Of a DNA stretch of 64,000 bases, positions 41,204 through 52,037 are shown piece by piece (positions within the stretch are counted from its first letter, which is position 1; the number at the start of each line of letters is the position of its first letter). The notes below the pieces were generated by a model. That model searched no databases. It saw nothing but the letters and a program-made list of their open reading frames with translations, and was not told the origin of the DNA. Location: NCBI RefSeq assembly GCF_004664715.2, contig NC_051069.1, positions 6,959,501 through 7,023,500 on the forward strand, written 5' to 3'. The position numbers were made by a program, and so were the translations under genes. The stretch is from Peromyscus leucopus. Lineage: Eukaryota; Chordata; Mammalia; Rodentia; Cricetidae.

Positions 41204-41759
41204 TGTTGGACCCCAAAGTTTAGGGTCTCAAGTGGGTGCCCCAAGAACCCAGACTCCAGTCCAGTTGATGCAATAGCATGAGGATTTATTTAAGCTTCTA
41301 TATAGAAGGGCAATCCCACTCTTAAGAGCAAGAGCCTCATCTTACTGCAGCCACATGGGGGTTTTTAAAGGAAAAACCCACAAAAGCCATAAGATTACAA
41401 TTCCATACAATTTCGTTTCACAAGCTCGTGGTCTGGGTACAGAGTGATCACAGAGGGGGTACAGTTATGTCAACAGGTACATTCTTCCTGAAACCTCAAG
41501 GGGTGTATCAGGGCAGGAGTGGAGTTTACACACAGGTCACGGTGGTCCTTCCTGGAACACCTGCAACTATCCCAGTCACAGTTGAGCACATCTCTTAACA
41601 GAAATCTTTTTACATTGTTATATGGTTGCAGGGGAGATTGAACAATGGCTAAGTCAGCCTGCTCTTGGAACTAGATTTTTAGTTTCTCATTTCCTGGTGC
41701 TTGAAGTTTCTCTTTTCCTGAGGCTTGGGGGTGTAAGCCTGAAGGGTTAGGGTCTTTCA
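41204..41759. mobile_element. Solo LTR, family E, 5-bp TSD
   Basis: TGTTGGACCCCAAAGTTTAG ... AAGGGTTAGGGTCTTTCA, flanked by GTGGA at 41199-41203 and 41760-41764. A 5-bp duplication suits ERVL or some other ERV classes. Single copy in the window; family unknown. The coding orientation of the parent provirus is not clear. Confidence 0.8.
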
Positions 41760-41840
41760 GTGGAGAATGACTTTGAACCCTAATCCTCCTTCTGCCTCCC
41801 AAGTGCTGGAGTTACAATCATGTACTGCCAAACTTGTCTT

Positions 41841-42270
41841 AATTTTTTTTTTAAACAAGATTAATTTGCTTTACTAGAGAAGTACCAAATAGCAAGTGTC
41901 CTCTTAGACAGAATACTTAAAGTTTTGATTGAGTTGAAGTCTCTTAAGTCTAGATTAATCATAGTGGAAAATTTACAATTTGCACTCAAAATCAGTGATC
42001 TTGTGTCTAAGGTACTAGGTGGAAGAGTACCAGAAAACCACAGCCAGCCAGCTGTCCACATTTTCAGATGTGTAGGCCATAAGGCTAGCATTGACAAGAA
42101 CTAGAAGCCTAGATTGTGAGCTGTTTACATTTTCCTTCCTGCACATAGCTAGGTTTCTGTGGAATAGAATGGCATAATGGAAAAGAGAATATGCTCAAAA
42201 TTAAGGTATTCTTTGGCTCATATTCTGGCCTTGTGAATTAATAACTCGGTATTTATAAGCATTTCATTTC
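41841..42270. other. Repeat-poor intronic sequence
   Basis: Nothing recognised. Confidence 0.5.
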
Positions 42271-42271
42271 T

Positions 42272-42440
42272 TGGTGTGTGTGTGATGTCTGTGGGGGTCT
42301 GCCACATTTAGGTCAAAGTGGACATTGAATCCCCTGACGTTGGAGTTACAGGCATTTGTGAGCCACACAATATGTGTGTGGGAACTGAACTTGATTCCCT
42401 GGAAGAGCAACAAGCACTTTTACCATCTTTCCAATCCCTA
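42272..42440 (-). repeat. SINE B2, diverged
   Basis: GAATCCCCTGACGTTGGAGTTAC...GGAACTGAACTTGATTCCCTGG. Confidence 0.82.
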
Positions 42441-42717
42441 ACAAGCATTTCGTTTGACTTTCTCTCTTCTGACATTGCTATCATCTATTTCATAGGACAT
42501 TATGAACTACATAAGGTAATATATATGCACAGTCTGCATACAGAAGTCTAGTGTTCTTACACCTATCATGATTTTTTTTTTAATCTGGTACTGATGACTT
42601 TAGGGACTTAACTTCTACAACTAGAACTTCTCTGTTTAACACTGGCCCGTTTTATTATTTTTCTTTGCCTCTTCCTCTTTCTCCCTTTCTTCTACCTTTT
42701 CCTTTTCTTCCCATTCA

Positions 42718-42800
42718 TCTCCATGGTGCTAGGAAACCAACCCAGGACTTCGTGCAGCTAGGCAAGTATACCGGCTCTGAGCTAAACTGCCAGTGCCAGC
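42718..42800 (-). repeat. ID/B4 fragment
   Basis: GGAAACCAACCCAGGACTTCGTG...CAGCTAGGCAAGTATACC. Confidence 0.7.
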
Positions 42801-43225
42801 TCCTCTTCTCGTCTTTAAACCCTGTCTTCTCTTAGTTCTTGTGACACCCATCAATTTTGGTTCTTCTTCTTTTTTTTTTTTTTTTAATTCCTGAATGGGT
42901 TCTGGAACCAAATGGCCTGAATTTGAATCCCAGCTTGATTGTTTGATGAGTCTCTTTACTGTGTTAGTGAGCGTACTCTTGATGTATCATATACCCAAGA
43001 AAAAGAAAACGTTCACCTAAGGAAAATGTTGCTTTGGCACATTGCTTTAGATATTTCTGCCCATGATCCTTTGCTCTAGTTGATTTTGAGCCTATAATGA
43101 GACAGTACATCTTAGTGAAGAGGATTTAAAAGAGGGGATCTGCTCAAAAGATCCTAAAGTGAAAAGCAGAAAGAAAGAAATTACCTTTGAAAACATAATT
43201 CCCAGTGGCATTAAGATCTCCTTCA
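42801..43225. other. Repeat-poor intronic sequence
   Basis: Nothing recognised beyond a T run at 42870. Confidence 0.45.
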
Positions 43226-43383
43226 CAGCTGGGCAGTGGTGGTTCACGCCTTTAATCCCAGCACTCTGTGAAAGGCAGATCTCTGTGAGTTCAAGGCCAA
43301 CTTGGTCTACAGGGTGAGTTCCAGGACAGCCAGTGCTACACAGAGAAACCTTGTCTTGGGGGGGACGGACGGACGGACGGACA
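43226..43383 (+). repeat. SINE B1 ending in a (GGAC)n microsatellite
   Basis: CAGCTGGGCAGTGGTGGTTCACG through AGAGAAACCTTGTCTTG, then G7 and five GGAC units. Confidence 0.93.
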
Positions 43384-43482
43384 CAAACATCTACTTCACA
43401 GTTTGCACCTACACTTTCCAATAGTGCCAAATGGAACCAAACCTTTAGCAGCTACTTACTCCACCCAGCCTTAGCATATTCA

Positions 43483-43483
43483 T

Positions 43484-43520
<37 letters not shown>
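43483..43520. repeat. (GT)n microsatellite
   Basis: About 36 bases of GT. Confidence 0.96.
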
Positions 43521-43521
<1 letters not shown>

Positions 43522-43648
43522 CACGTGTGTACATATGTGCGTACATACTCATCTGCAGTGCATATGTGGAGGATTGAGGCAACTTCTGAGTTCATTTCTC
43601 TCTTTCTTCCATGTGCCCTAAACATATATTCATGTTTAAAAGCAGATG

Positions 43649-43863
43649 CAGGGCTGGAGGTGCAGCTCATTTGATAGAGTGCTTGCTTAGCATGCACACA
43701 GCCTTGGGTTCAGTACCAGCACCACATAAACCAGACATAGTGGCACGCACCTGTAATCCCAGCACTCAGGAGCGGAAGCACGAGGATCAAAAGTTGGAAG
43801 TTATCTTTAGCTACATAGTGAATTTGAGGCCATCCTGGACTACATGAGATCTGGCCTTTAAAA
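43649..43863 (+). repeat. SINE B4
   Basis: ID-like head GGGCTGGAGGTGCAGCTCATTTG...GCTTAGCATGCACACAGCC joined to a B1-like body ACCTGTAATCCCAGCACTCAGG. Near full length. Confidence 0.9.
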
Positions 43864-44081
43864 GTAACTGCCCCAGGCTTCAAGGAATAAATGACATGTA
43901 TGTAAAGTGCTTTCACAAGTGTTTGCATGCCCACTTTATAATAAGCAGTAAACTTTGCTTTGGTCACCGTGGTTATTGTCAATTTCAGACTTTCTCATAG
44001 TCTTTCTTTCTGGACTTATTCCTTCAACATTGCTGTTCTCTTCCCTGTTTTCTGTTCTCTGTGTGTGATTAATATCTGTAG

Positions 44082-44240
44082 CCAGTCAGTAGTGGCACAC
44101 GACTTTAATCCCAGCACTTGGGAGGTAGAGGCAAGCAAATCTCTTGAGTTTGAGGCCAGCCCGGCCTATAGAGTGAATTCCAGGATAGTTAAGGATACAC
44201 AAAGAAACCCTGTCTCAAAAAGTGTGTGTGTGTGTGTGTG
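44082..44240 (+). repeat. SINE B1 with (GT)n end
   Basis: GCCAGTCAGTAGTGGCACACG through AAACCCTGTCTCAAAAA, then about 19 bases of GT. Confidence 0.93.
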
Positions 44241-44670
44241 CACGTGCATGTGTATGCCTTCCTGCCTGCCTGTCTGTGGCTATCTCACCCAAGCTAGCGT
44301 GGAGCTTTTATTATCTACTGTCTCACTTGTCTCTTAAGTTCCTGACATGTACATCCAGCTACTTACACTTCCTCGCTGATTCTGTCCAAGTAATGAATTT
44401 GTTGTCCATGCTACTGATGCTGTTGTCTTCTTGCATGCCCAGTTTGTGGTAATGACACCGGAAAGCTTAAAACCAGCCCAGATGTTTCTTACCTCCTGGA
44501 CATCGAGTTAATCACTGGATATTTATTCTGCTTCTAATCTGTAACTTTTCACTAAAACTACCTCTGCCTCCGTTCAGGTTGTCATTTCTTCCTTGGAGTG
44601 TTATAGTGGGCTTCTAATTGGTATCCTTGCCTTTCATTCATCTTCTTGAAAATATAGTAAAAAGGGGGGA
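44241..44670. other. Repeat-poor intronic sequence
   Basis: Nothing recognised. Confidence 0.45.
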
Positions 44671-44671
44671 A

Positions 44672-44752
44672 AAAGTCTGTGCTGGAGACCAAACCCAGGG
44701 TGATATACATGCTAGCCACGTGCTCTACCGCTGAGCCTTATCTCCAGCCCTC
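44672..44752 (-). repeat. ID/B4 fragment
   Basis: TGCTGGAGACCAAACCCAGGG...CACGTGCTCTACCGCTGAGC. Confidence 0.8.
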
Positions 44753-44954
44753 GCACAGTAAAAGTTTAAAAACATAATGGATCCTGTTACTTTCCTGATT
44801 ATCATTTCGCATTGACTCTACCCTGCTAGAAATTTCCCACTCTTCTCTCCAGTTCTCCTGACAAATTACTGTTGCTTGCTCTGAGACCATGTATTTGGTA
44901 TTACATCCAACCAAAGTAACCTAATTTTCCTGATCTTTTTGTTGAATTTGCCCC

Positions 44955-45035
44955 TTAAGATTAAGCTGAAGGGCTTGCCTAGAAAGTACATTGCCCTGGG
45001 TTTAATACCCAGTACTGCAAAAGTAAAAAGAAAAA
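44955..45035 (+). repeat. ID-like fragment
   Basis: GGGCTTGCCTAGAAAGTACATTG...GGGTTTAATACCCAGTACTGC then A-rich. Confidence 0.65.
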
Positions 45036-45730
45036 TTAAAATGATGCAGCTAAAATGTTGCCTGCCCTCTGTTCCAGATAGATACAAGTGATTGTGTCCT
45101 CTGTTTAGGGACCTCATTTGCATCTACTACATTCCTTTAAGGACTTGTTCATAATTGTTTTATCACCTGTGACCTAGAGGCAATAATCATAGTGCATTCA
45201 TCATTTACTATACTGTAGTACTTATATCATCATAAATATTTAATGATGTTGAATAAAGAGAGGGATCCAGGAAAAGAATGGAGAGGAATAAAATTTAGTT
45301 CTAAGCAAGGCATGCTAGACGCCTTCATCTTTCCACCTCCTTTTATCCCACTAGAGTTATTAGATTAGTGTGCCTTGATTTTTATCAAGGTACTGGGGAG
45401 GGAGCTTATAGAAAGAATACCAGATGTTTGATACTAGAGTGGAGGTGGTGTGTCACAAGAATGCCTTTAGTCCAGTCTTGTTCCACGTGTTTATTCTAAT
45501 GTAAGTCACTAACTAAAAAATACTGTGAACTTATGGATGATCTAGTGGTCCAGTCTTCAGCAGTGATAGAAAGTGGCTGAAGCTAGTTTAAACTATCAGG
45601 ATTTTGTACATTCTAAGAAATGGGCTTTACTAGCTTCAAGTAAAAGCTCAAATGTCATCCGGTTTCTGCCATAGCTGTGTCCCTGTTCTGCTTTGCCTTA
45701 GGCTAGCTTTCTTTTTTCTTTTTTTCATTC
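45036..45730. other. Repeat-free block
   Basis: About 700 bases with nothing recognised. Confidence 0.5.
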
Positions 45731-45732
45731 TT

Positions 45733-45943
45733 TATTAAGGTTTTTATTATCTTTATGTGTATGGGTGTTTTGCCTGTGTACATATCTTTGCATCATGTGT
45801 GTGACTGGTGCCCATGGAGGCTAGAAGAGGACATCAGATACCCTGGACTGGAGTTAAAGATAGTTGTTAGTAGCCATGTGGATTCTGGGAAGTGAACCTG
45901 AGTCCTGTGCAAGAGCAGTTAGTGCTCTTTCCCTCCAGCCCAG
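45733..45943 (-). repeat. SINE B2
   Basis: TATGTGTATGGGTGTTTTGCC...GGCTAGAAGAGGACATCAG...TTCCCTCCAGCCC. Part of the head is lost. Confidence 0.9.
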
Positions 45944-46159
45944 GAGAGATTTCTTTATAGGCTAGGTAAAGTGGCCTCAAGAAGCTAAAGATATTAGTGT
46001 TTATATCTCAAGATACCAAAGGAAAAAATAGTCTAGAGCTGGAGAATCTATTCCATACAGTTAGGTATACCTGGGCCTGCTCCTGAGGTGGAGTGTGGTC
46101 ATGGGGTGCACTTGCTGCCGAAAAGAGAAATGCCTTTTCAGGAAGGGAAAGAAAGCCAA

Positions 46160-46275
46160 GCCTGAGCCAGGCATAGCTTTGCAGACTTGTGATCCTACTG
46201 CCGGGAAGATGGAGGCATGAGGAGAATGCATTTGCGGTCAACTAGGGCTTCCTGAGACCTTGTCTAAAATAAAGA
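46160..46275 (+). repeat. 7SL-type SINE, old
   Basis: GAGCCAGGCATAGCTTTGCAG...CCTGAGACCTTGTCTAAAATAAAG. Confidence 0.72.
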
Positions 46276-46283
46276 AAGAAAAT

Positions 46284-46472
46284 GTATGAGCCTGCAAGAT
46301 GACTTACTGGATAAAGGCATTTACTGTCAAACCTGACAACCTGAATTTAATCCCTGGAACCCACATTATGGAAGGAGAAAACTGACTCCTGCAAGTTGGT
46401 CTCTGACCTCTATACATTATGATAAGCACAAGCACACGCTCTCCTTCACACAATAAACAATTTTAAAATGAA
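46284..46472 (+). repeat. SINE B3
   Basis: GAGCCTGCAAGATGACTTACTGG...AATCCCTGGAACCCACATTATGG. The tail AATTTTAAAATGAAGAAGAAAA is repeated just downstream (46494). Confidence 0.85.
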
Positions 46473-46710
46473 GAAGAAAATGTTTAATTTTTAATTTTAA
46501 AATGAAGAAGAAAAAAATTAAAGTTCTATCTGAACCACTGTAAATACTGGAGATGCTATCTGACCACTGAATATCTGAAAGACTTCATAGTGCCACAAGA
46601 ACCCTAGAAAGATGTGCTTAACAAGACATTGTTATTACTGTTATTATTGGTTAGTGTTGAACTTTGTGTATACTGGTACTGTCTACAAAGCATTTCATCT
46701 TCAGTTAATC

Positions 46711-46777
46711 ACGATGATGATGATGATGATGATGATGATGAAGAAGAAGAAGAAGAAGAAGAAGAAGAAGAAGAAAT
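46711..46777. repeat. Compound (GAT)n(GAA)n microsatellite
   Basis: About nine GAT units followed by about twelve GAA units. Frames across it give poly-Asp/Glu or poly-Met/Lys artefacts. Confidence 0.98.
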
Positions 46778-46834
46778 ACACCTTAATGTTTTATTTTATA
46801 GAAGATATAATGTATATGATATACATTATATAGC

Positions 46835-46930
46835 AAAGCATGCCCATAGTCCCAGCTTCCAGCTTCTTGGAGGAGTGAGACAAGAGGATCATTTGAGCCC
46901 AAGCATTCAGCCTGGACTCCATTGAAAGAG
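46835..46930 (+). repeat. Old 7SL/B4-type SINE
   Basis: GAGACAAGAGGATCATTTGAGCC...CAGCCTGGACTCCATTG. Confidence 0.6.
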
Positions 46931-47048
46931 AAGCTCTATATCTTAGGGAAAAGAAGGGACCAAGAGAGGGAAGGAAGGTAGTTGTAGTATAATGAGTCTG
47001 TGACTACCCAGCTATTTAGTAATACAGTTGAGATTTCTACCAGTCTAT

Positions 47049-47592
47049 TGTGGTGGTATTGTGTTCCCCAAAATATTGTGTACTCTAATAAATTTATCTG
47101 GGGTCAGAGAACAGACAGCCACTAGATACAAAGGCTAGAAAATGGTGGCACTCACACCTTTAATCCTAGCATTCCAGAGGCAGAAATCCCTCTGGATCTC
47201 TGTGAGTTCAAGGCCACATTGGAAATAGCCAAGCATGGTGACACACGCCTTTAATCCCAGAAAGCCAGCCTTTAATCCCAGGGAGTGGTGGTAGAAAGCA
47301 AAAAGATATATAAGGCATGAGGACCAGAAACTAGAAGCATTTGTCTGGTTAAGCATTTGGCTGGTTAGGCATTTTGGCTGGTTAAGCTTTCAGGCTTTCG
47401 AGCAGCAGTTCAGCTGAGAGCCATTGGGATGAGGACACAGAAGCCTCCAGTCTGAGGAGACAAGACCAGGTGAGGATCAGGCGAGGTGAGATAGCTGTGG
47501 CTTGTTCTGTCTCTCTGACCTTCCAGTATTCACCCCAATAACTGGCCTTGGGTTTGATTTTATTAATAAGAACTTTTAAGATTCCTGCTACA
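47049..47592 (+). mobile_element. Solo LTR, family D (copy 2), 6-bp TSD
   Basis: TGTGGTGGTATTGTGTTCCCC ... AAGATTCCTGCTACA between GTCTAT at 47043-47048 and 47593-47598. It keeps about 20 bases near the 5' end that copy 1 lacks. TATATAAGGC is at 47307-47316, and the same two B1-derived modules lie upstream of it. Confidence 0.87.
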
Positions 47593-47599
47593 GTCTATC

Positions 47600-47975
47600 C
47601 TTTAGTTTACGACAATTTTTCTGTTGCTTGTAATAAAAATACCATGACCCAAGTATCTTATATAGGAAGTTTGTTTTGGATGATGGTTCCAGAGGAGAAA
47701 ATGCCTATCATGTCAGGGAGCAAGGCGGTAAACAGCAGGCATTGCAGCAGGAAGAGGATGCTGAGAGCCCATATCTCACCCACAAGCACAATGCAGAGAG
47801 AGCAAATAGAAGTGGAATGAGACTATAGACACTCAGAGCCTGCCTACCCCAGTGACATACTCCTGCAGCAAAGTCACACTTCACAATCCCTCCAGAAAAC
47901 AGTGCCACCACCTGGGGACAAAGTGTTTAAGTGCCTGAGCTTGGGGGACATTCTCATTCAAAGTACTACAACAAT
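47600..47975 (-). mobile_element. Dispersed rodent repeat, family F-related
   Basis: TTTCTGTTGCTTGTAATAAAAATACCATGACC...CAGTGCCACCACCTGGGGACAAAG...CATTCTCATTCAAAGTACTAC. The plan resembles 24322 and 59060. Confidence 0.6.
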
Positions 47976-48039
47976 TATATATAATTTGTGCTACATGAAA
48001 TTCTGTCTCAAACAAACATGTTTTTATTGCATGCCTTTG

Positions 48040-48210
48040 TGTGGGAGAAGAGCCATAGCACATGTGTGGAGGAGTCAGAGGACAATTGAGGGAGTTGATT
48101 CTCCGATTCTCCCTCCACTATGTAGAGCTATGTAGAGCCTGAGGATTGTCAAACACAGTTCATCAGCTTGGCAGTAAGTACCTTTACCTGCTGAGCCGTC
48201 TCAAGGGCCC
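48040..48210 (-). repeat. SINE B3
   Basis: GTGGAGGAGTCAGAGGACAATTG...TTTACCTGCTGAGCCGTCTC. Confidence 0.85.
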
Positions 48211-48248
48211 TCTGTGTATTTTTTATTTTTAAAAAAGTACAGAAACAG

Positions 48249-48395
48249 CCTGGCAGTAGTAGTGCACGCCTTTAATCCCACCAGGGAGGCAGAGGCATTC
48301 GAATCTCAGTGAATTCAAGGCCAGCCTGGTCTACAAGTTCCAGGACAGTCAGGAATGTTACACAGAGAAACCTTGTCTCAAAAAAACCAAGGGGA
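48249..48395 (+). repeat. SINE B1
   Basis: GCCTGGCAGTAGTAGTGCACG through AGAGAAACCTTGTCTC. Confidence 0.93.
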
Positions 48396-48444
48396 TAAAA
48401 AAGGACAGAAACTTGAAAAACATGGCTAATGAGAAGTTTGAGAA

Positions 48445-48592
48445 GCTGGACATAGTGGTACTACCACAACTGTACTCCCAGCACTAGGAAGATAGTATCA
48501 GGAGGCTCAGCTCAAGGTGGAGCCCAGCCTAGTCTGTATCATGAGTTAGAGACCAGCTAGAATTACGTAGTGAGAACCTGACCTTTAAAAGG
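48445..48592 (+). repeat. B1/B4 SINE, old
   Basis: GAAGCTGGACATAGTGGTAC...GGAGCCCAGCCTAGTCTGTATC. Confidence 0.72.
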
Positions 48593-48830
48593 GGAAAAAA
48601 AATTAACCCATTCTATACAATAGTTGTCATACCACTTGAAGTTTTAGCTCTATACTTTTAGCTTATAAATGCCAGTGGTGTCTCATGATTAGTTAAGGGC
48701 TCATTTAAAAGTGTATTTTAGTTTATGACTTCTGATTTCAGGCAAGTCTTATTTATCCTTGGCAGTTGCCAAATAAATGGGCACTAGAGAAGATGACTTC
48801 CCTTCCTCTGTCAGTTTTGTCTGTTGTTTG
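48593..48830. other. Unassigned intronic sequence
   Basis: Nothing recognised. Confidence 0.4.
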
Positions 48831-48834
48831 TTTG

Positions 48835-48972
48835 TTTGGGTTTGTTGAGAGCAGGTCTCAGTGGTCAAGGGGGTGCAGAGGCTAGAATTTGCTAAGGATA
48901 ACTTTGGGCTTTAATCCTCTGGCTCTGCCTCCCATGTACTGGAATTACAGATCTGTACCATTATGCCCAGCC
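48835..48972 (-). repeat. B1/B4 SINE, old
   Basis: TGTTGAGAGCAGGTCTCAGTG...CATGTACTGGAATTACAGATC. Confidence 0.65.
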
Positions 48973-49109
48973 TTAACATCCTAATTCCAAACAGTCTTGT
49001 CTGATTATTATGAATAAATCTGAGCATCTATCCTTTCTTGCTTGAATAAAAAGGGTTTTCTTATAGCTACTGAAGTTGGCCAGTATAACTATCTGCCTTT
49101 AAAAAAAAA

Positions 49110-49270
49110 AGGTTTATGTTTAATCTTTAATTATGTGTATGTGTGAATGTCTGTATGAGAGTACAAATGTCTGCAGAAACCAGACATCAGATTCCTTGGA
49201 GCTGGAGTTAAAGGTAGTTGTGATATCAGTGCTAGGAACTAAACTTAAGTTCTCTGCAAGAGCAGTATAC
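49110..49270 (-). repeat. B2/B3 SINE, worn
   Basis: AATTATGTGTATGTGTGAATG...AGATTCCTTGGAGCTGGAG...TCTGCAAGAGCAG. Confidence 0.75.
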
Positions 49271-49755
49271 TATGAGCATGAAGGTGTGAAATTCACATTG
49301 TGACGGGCGAAAAGAAGAAGGTCCATCTCAAATACTTCTTTAGAACATTTTCTACCCCAAAACTATGCTGCAGCCTTGAACAATTTTCTCCATCCATGCT
49401 TCTCATGTGGAAGTTGGTTGAAGTCAGTGTATAATTACTTTTTGTGGGAAGATGATGACTTTGGGCTTTCCATGTTATTCTCTCTGTCCCGGTTTCTGAG
49501 CCATCTGCCTGTCAGCACCAGGAACCTTAGTGGATGTTATTAAACTAATATGGAAAAGTGAACTAAAAAGAAGTATCATCAAAAGATACAAGAAATGAAC
49601 TTTAGGAAACTTCAGATTTGTTCTTGAAATTCTTGGTCTCTTTTCAGGCTCTTGCTTGTTTTGTTGTTTGCCTAGCCATTTAGCTGGAGCCTGGGGAGGC
49701 ATGGTAACATGTTCTAGCACTTCAGAGACCCGACTTACGTTTAGTGATTAAGACA
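49271..49755. other. Repeat-poor intronic sequence
   Basis: About 480 bases with nothing recognised. Confidence 0.5.
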
Positions 49756-49762
49756 TATGATG

Positions 49763-49952
49763 GGGGCTGGAGAGATGGCTCAGAGGTTAAGAACACTGGC
49801 TGTTCTTCCAGAGGTCCTGAGTTCAATTCCCAGCACCCATATGGTAGCTCACAACCATCTGTAATGAGATCTGGCTCCCTCTTCTGGCCTGCAGGGATAC
49901 ATGCAAACAGAACACTGTATACATAATAAATAAATAAGTCTTTTAAAAAAAA
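49763..49952 (+). repeat. SINE B2 with 8-bp TSD
   Basis: ATATGATG at 49755-49762 and 49953-49960 flanks a near-consensus B2 (GGGGCTGGAGAGATGGCTCAG ... AATAAATAAATAAGTC). Confidence 0.96.
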
Positions 49953-50146
49953 ATATGATGATCTTAACTTTTTATATCTCTACTCCCTATTTTCCCTGTT
50001 ATTGCCAATCTCTTGACAATCTCTGTTTTGGGGTCTTAGCTATATGAAAAGATAGCAAGGGAGTCATTTTCTGATTTTTATTCTCTCTTGGAGAGTGATA
50101 AATGAAGCATAAATATGAAATACTGTCAAGCCATCTAAATTGTTTG

Positions 50147-50284
50147 TTTTTGTTTTTCAAGACAGTGTTTCTCTGTGTAATCCTGGAACTTGCTCTGTAC
50201 ACCAGTCTAGCCTCAAACTTACAGAAATCTGCCTGACTCTGCCCTTGAATGCTGGGACTAAAAGCATGACCCACCACCACCCGG
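50147..50284 (-). repeat. SINE B1
   Basis: TTTTTCAAGACAGTGTTTCTC through GCATGACCCACCACCACCCGG. Confidence 0.92.
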
Positions 50285-50615
50285 AGACATCTAGATTGTT
50301 AGATGCATATCACAGTGCTACTTATAATGCATTATGGCCTAATGTAGATTCCAAGTGTACCCAAATGATAATTAACAGAGCTGGTATTATAATTAAATAC
50401 TGTGATTCTCTGTGATCATTCTTTAGATTTCTCTTGGAAAGGAAGAAGAACTTTATAAAGCCACAGGTGGATTTCTTCATTTTCCCATCCTCAAACTTCC
50501 CTTCTAATTAAATGCATAATGAAGTAAAGCCATCTTCCATAGCGATCCAGAGCTCTGCTTAGTCACTGACCTGTAAGGGTAGTTTTGGTGTATATGTGCT
50601 AGTGAAGTCCTGAGG
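50285..50615. other. Unassigned intronic sequence
   Basis: Nothing recognised. Confidence 0.45.
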
Positions 50616-50619
50616 TACA

Positions 50620-50800
50620 ATCGCTGGAGATGTAGCTCAATCTGCCAATGCAGGAGGCCCTGGTTCAATCCTCAGTACTTCATAAAACAAGGCACAGTGA
50701 CACCTACTTGCAATCCCAACACTAGGAAGTAGAGGCAGGAGAATCAGAAATTCAAGGTCATCCTCAGCCACATACTAATTTCAAGACTAGAATTCTCAAA
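50620..50800 (+). repeat. SINE B4
   Basis: GCTGGAGATGTAGCTCAATC...CTGGTTCAATCCTCAGTACTTC then AGAGGCAGGAGAATCAG. Confidence 0.87.
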
Positions 50801-50817
50801 AGAAAAAATCTTTGGAA

Positions 50818-50965
50818 GCTGGTGGTGGCTTATTCATATAATTTCAGCATTATGGAGGGTGAAAAATTAGGCAGGTGGATTGTGATAAATTCAAGGCCAA
50901 CCTGAATTACACAGCAAATGCTGTGATAGCCTGGAGCAGAGTGAGATTTTATCTCATACCACTGA
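50818..50965 (+). repeat. B1-type SINE, old
   Basis: GCTGGTGGTGGCTTATTCATA...ATTCAAGGCCAACCTGAATTAC. Confidence 0.78.
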
Positions 50966-50982
50966 AAGAATAATAGGAAATT

Positions 50983-51018
50983 AATAATAATAATAATAAT
51001 TTAATAAATAAATAAATT
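50983..51018. repeat. (AAT)n and (AAAT)n simple repeat
   Basis: AATAATAATAATAAT then AATAAATAAATAAA. Confidence 0.93.
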
Positions 51019-51021
51019 ATT

Positions 51022-51178
51022 AGCCAGGCATGGTGGCGCACGCCTTTAATCCCAGCACTTGGGAGGCAGAGGCAGGCAGATCTCTGTGAGTTTGTGGCCA
51101 GCCTGGTCTCCAAAGTGAGTTCCATGACAGCCAGTGCTGTTACATAGGGAAACCCTGTCTCAAAAAAAAAAAAAAAAA
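51022..51178 (+). repeat. SINE B1
   Basis: GCCAGGCATGGTGGCGCACG through GAAACCCTGTCTC and A17. The closest copy here to a generic B1 consensus. Confidence 0.96.
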
Positions 51179-51179
51179 A

Positions 51180-51600
51180 TCCTAGGGTACAGAAGTTCAG
51201 CTAACATTTTTGTTGAACTGTTCAATAGCAAAGTTTCATATGATATACTGCTCAGAAGCATCAGTGGCCATTTACATCTTACATTGATGTTTTCTGTATT
51301 TCTCGGTGCAGATCTAGAGCATACGAACTAGTATGTCTTTCTGGGATAGGAGAGAGCAAGAGCAGATGTCTTTCTGGTGACTTCCTGTGCCTGATGGTGC
51401 TGTTTCAGTTGTGGAATGGATGGTCAACAGAACATGTGCAAACAAGGCTATCTACAAGTTCACAGAAGGTTTTTTTGTTGTTTGTTTGGGGAGGTTTGTT
51501 GATTTTTTTTTTGTTTGTTTGGCTTTCTTTGAGATGGGGAAGTGTTGAGACAGGGTTTACTACAAACTCCTTTGTAGCCCAGATTTTCTCATAAAAAGAA
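51180..51600. other. Unassigned sequence with a TTTG-rich tract
   Basis: GTTTGTTTGG repeats at 51480-51535, possibly a SINE tail remnant. Confidence 0.45.
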
Positions 51601-51606
51601 CAGAGG

Positions 51607-51745
51607 TGTTGGCAGTGGTGGCGCACACCTTTAATCCCAGCACTCAGGAGGCAGAGGCAGGTGAATCTCTGTGAGTTCAAGGCCAGCCTGGTCTACAGAT
51701 AGCCAGAGCCTGAACTCTAAGAAACCCTTTCTCAGAAAACAAAAC
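51607..51745 (+). repeat. SINE B1
   Basis: GTGTTGGCAGTGGTGGCGCAC through GAAACCCTTTCTCAG. Confidence 0.94.
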
Positions 51746-51929
51746 AAGAACAGAGACACAGAAGTAGCTGGAAGGAAGATGGTCTGTATATTTTGTCTCT
51801 GACTTTTCTAGTAGTACCTCTCAAAGGCTTTTTTTTTTTCTTTTCTGTTTTTAACCATGTTTCTGAAAGAGATAAAGGTTAGAGCGAGATTCCAGCACTG
51901 TAAAGCAGTAGTAGGCTAATGTCCTCCTC

Positions 51930-51932
<3 letters not shown>

Positions 51933-51984
<52 letters not shown>

Positions 51985-52032
51985 CCCCTCCCCTCCCTCT
52001 CCCTCTCCTTCCCTCTTCCTCCCTCTCTCTCT
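51933..52032. repeat. (CT)n microsatellite and CT-rich tract
   Basis: About 48 bases of pure CT, then CCCTCCC-type units. Confidence 0.97.
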
Positions 52033-52037
52033 TTTTT

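Noticed and set aside
43333..43450. Possible CRISPR-like GGAC repeats
   Set aside because: A four-base microsatellite at a B1 tail. CRISPR arrays are not expected in a vertebrate genome and none is seen.
43960..44337. 125-codon frame
   Set aside because: Largely forward B1 plus GT repeat.
46614..46925. Frame with poly-Asp/Glu tract
   Set aside because: Translation of a GAT/GAA microsatellite.
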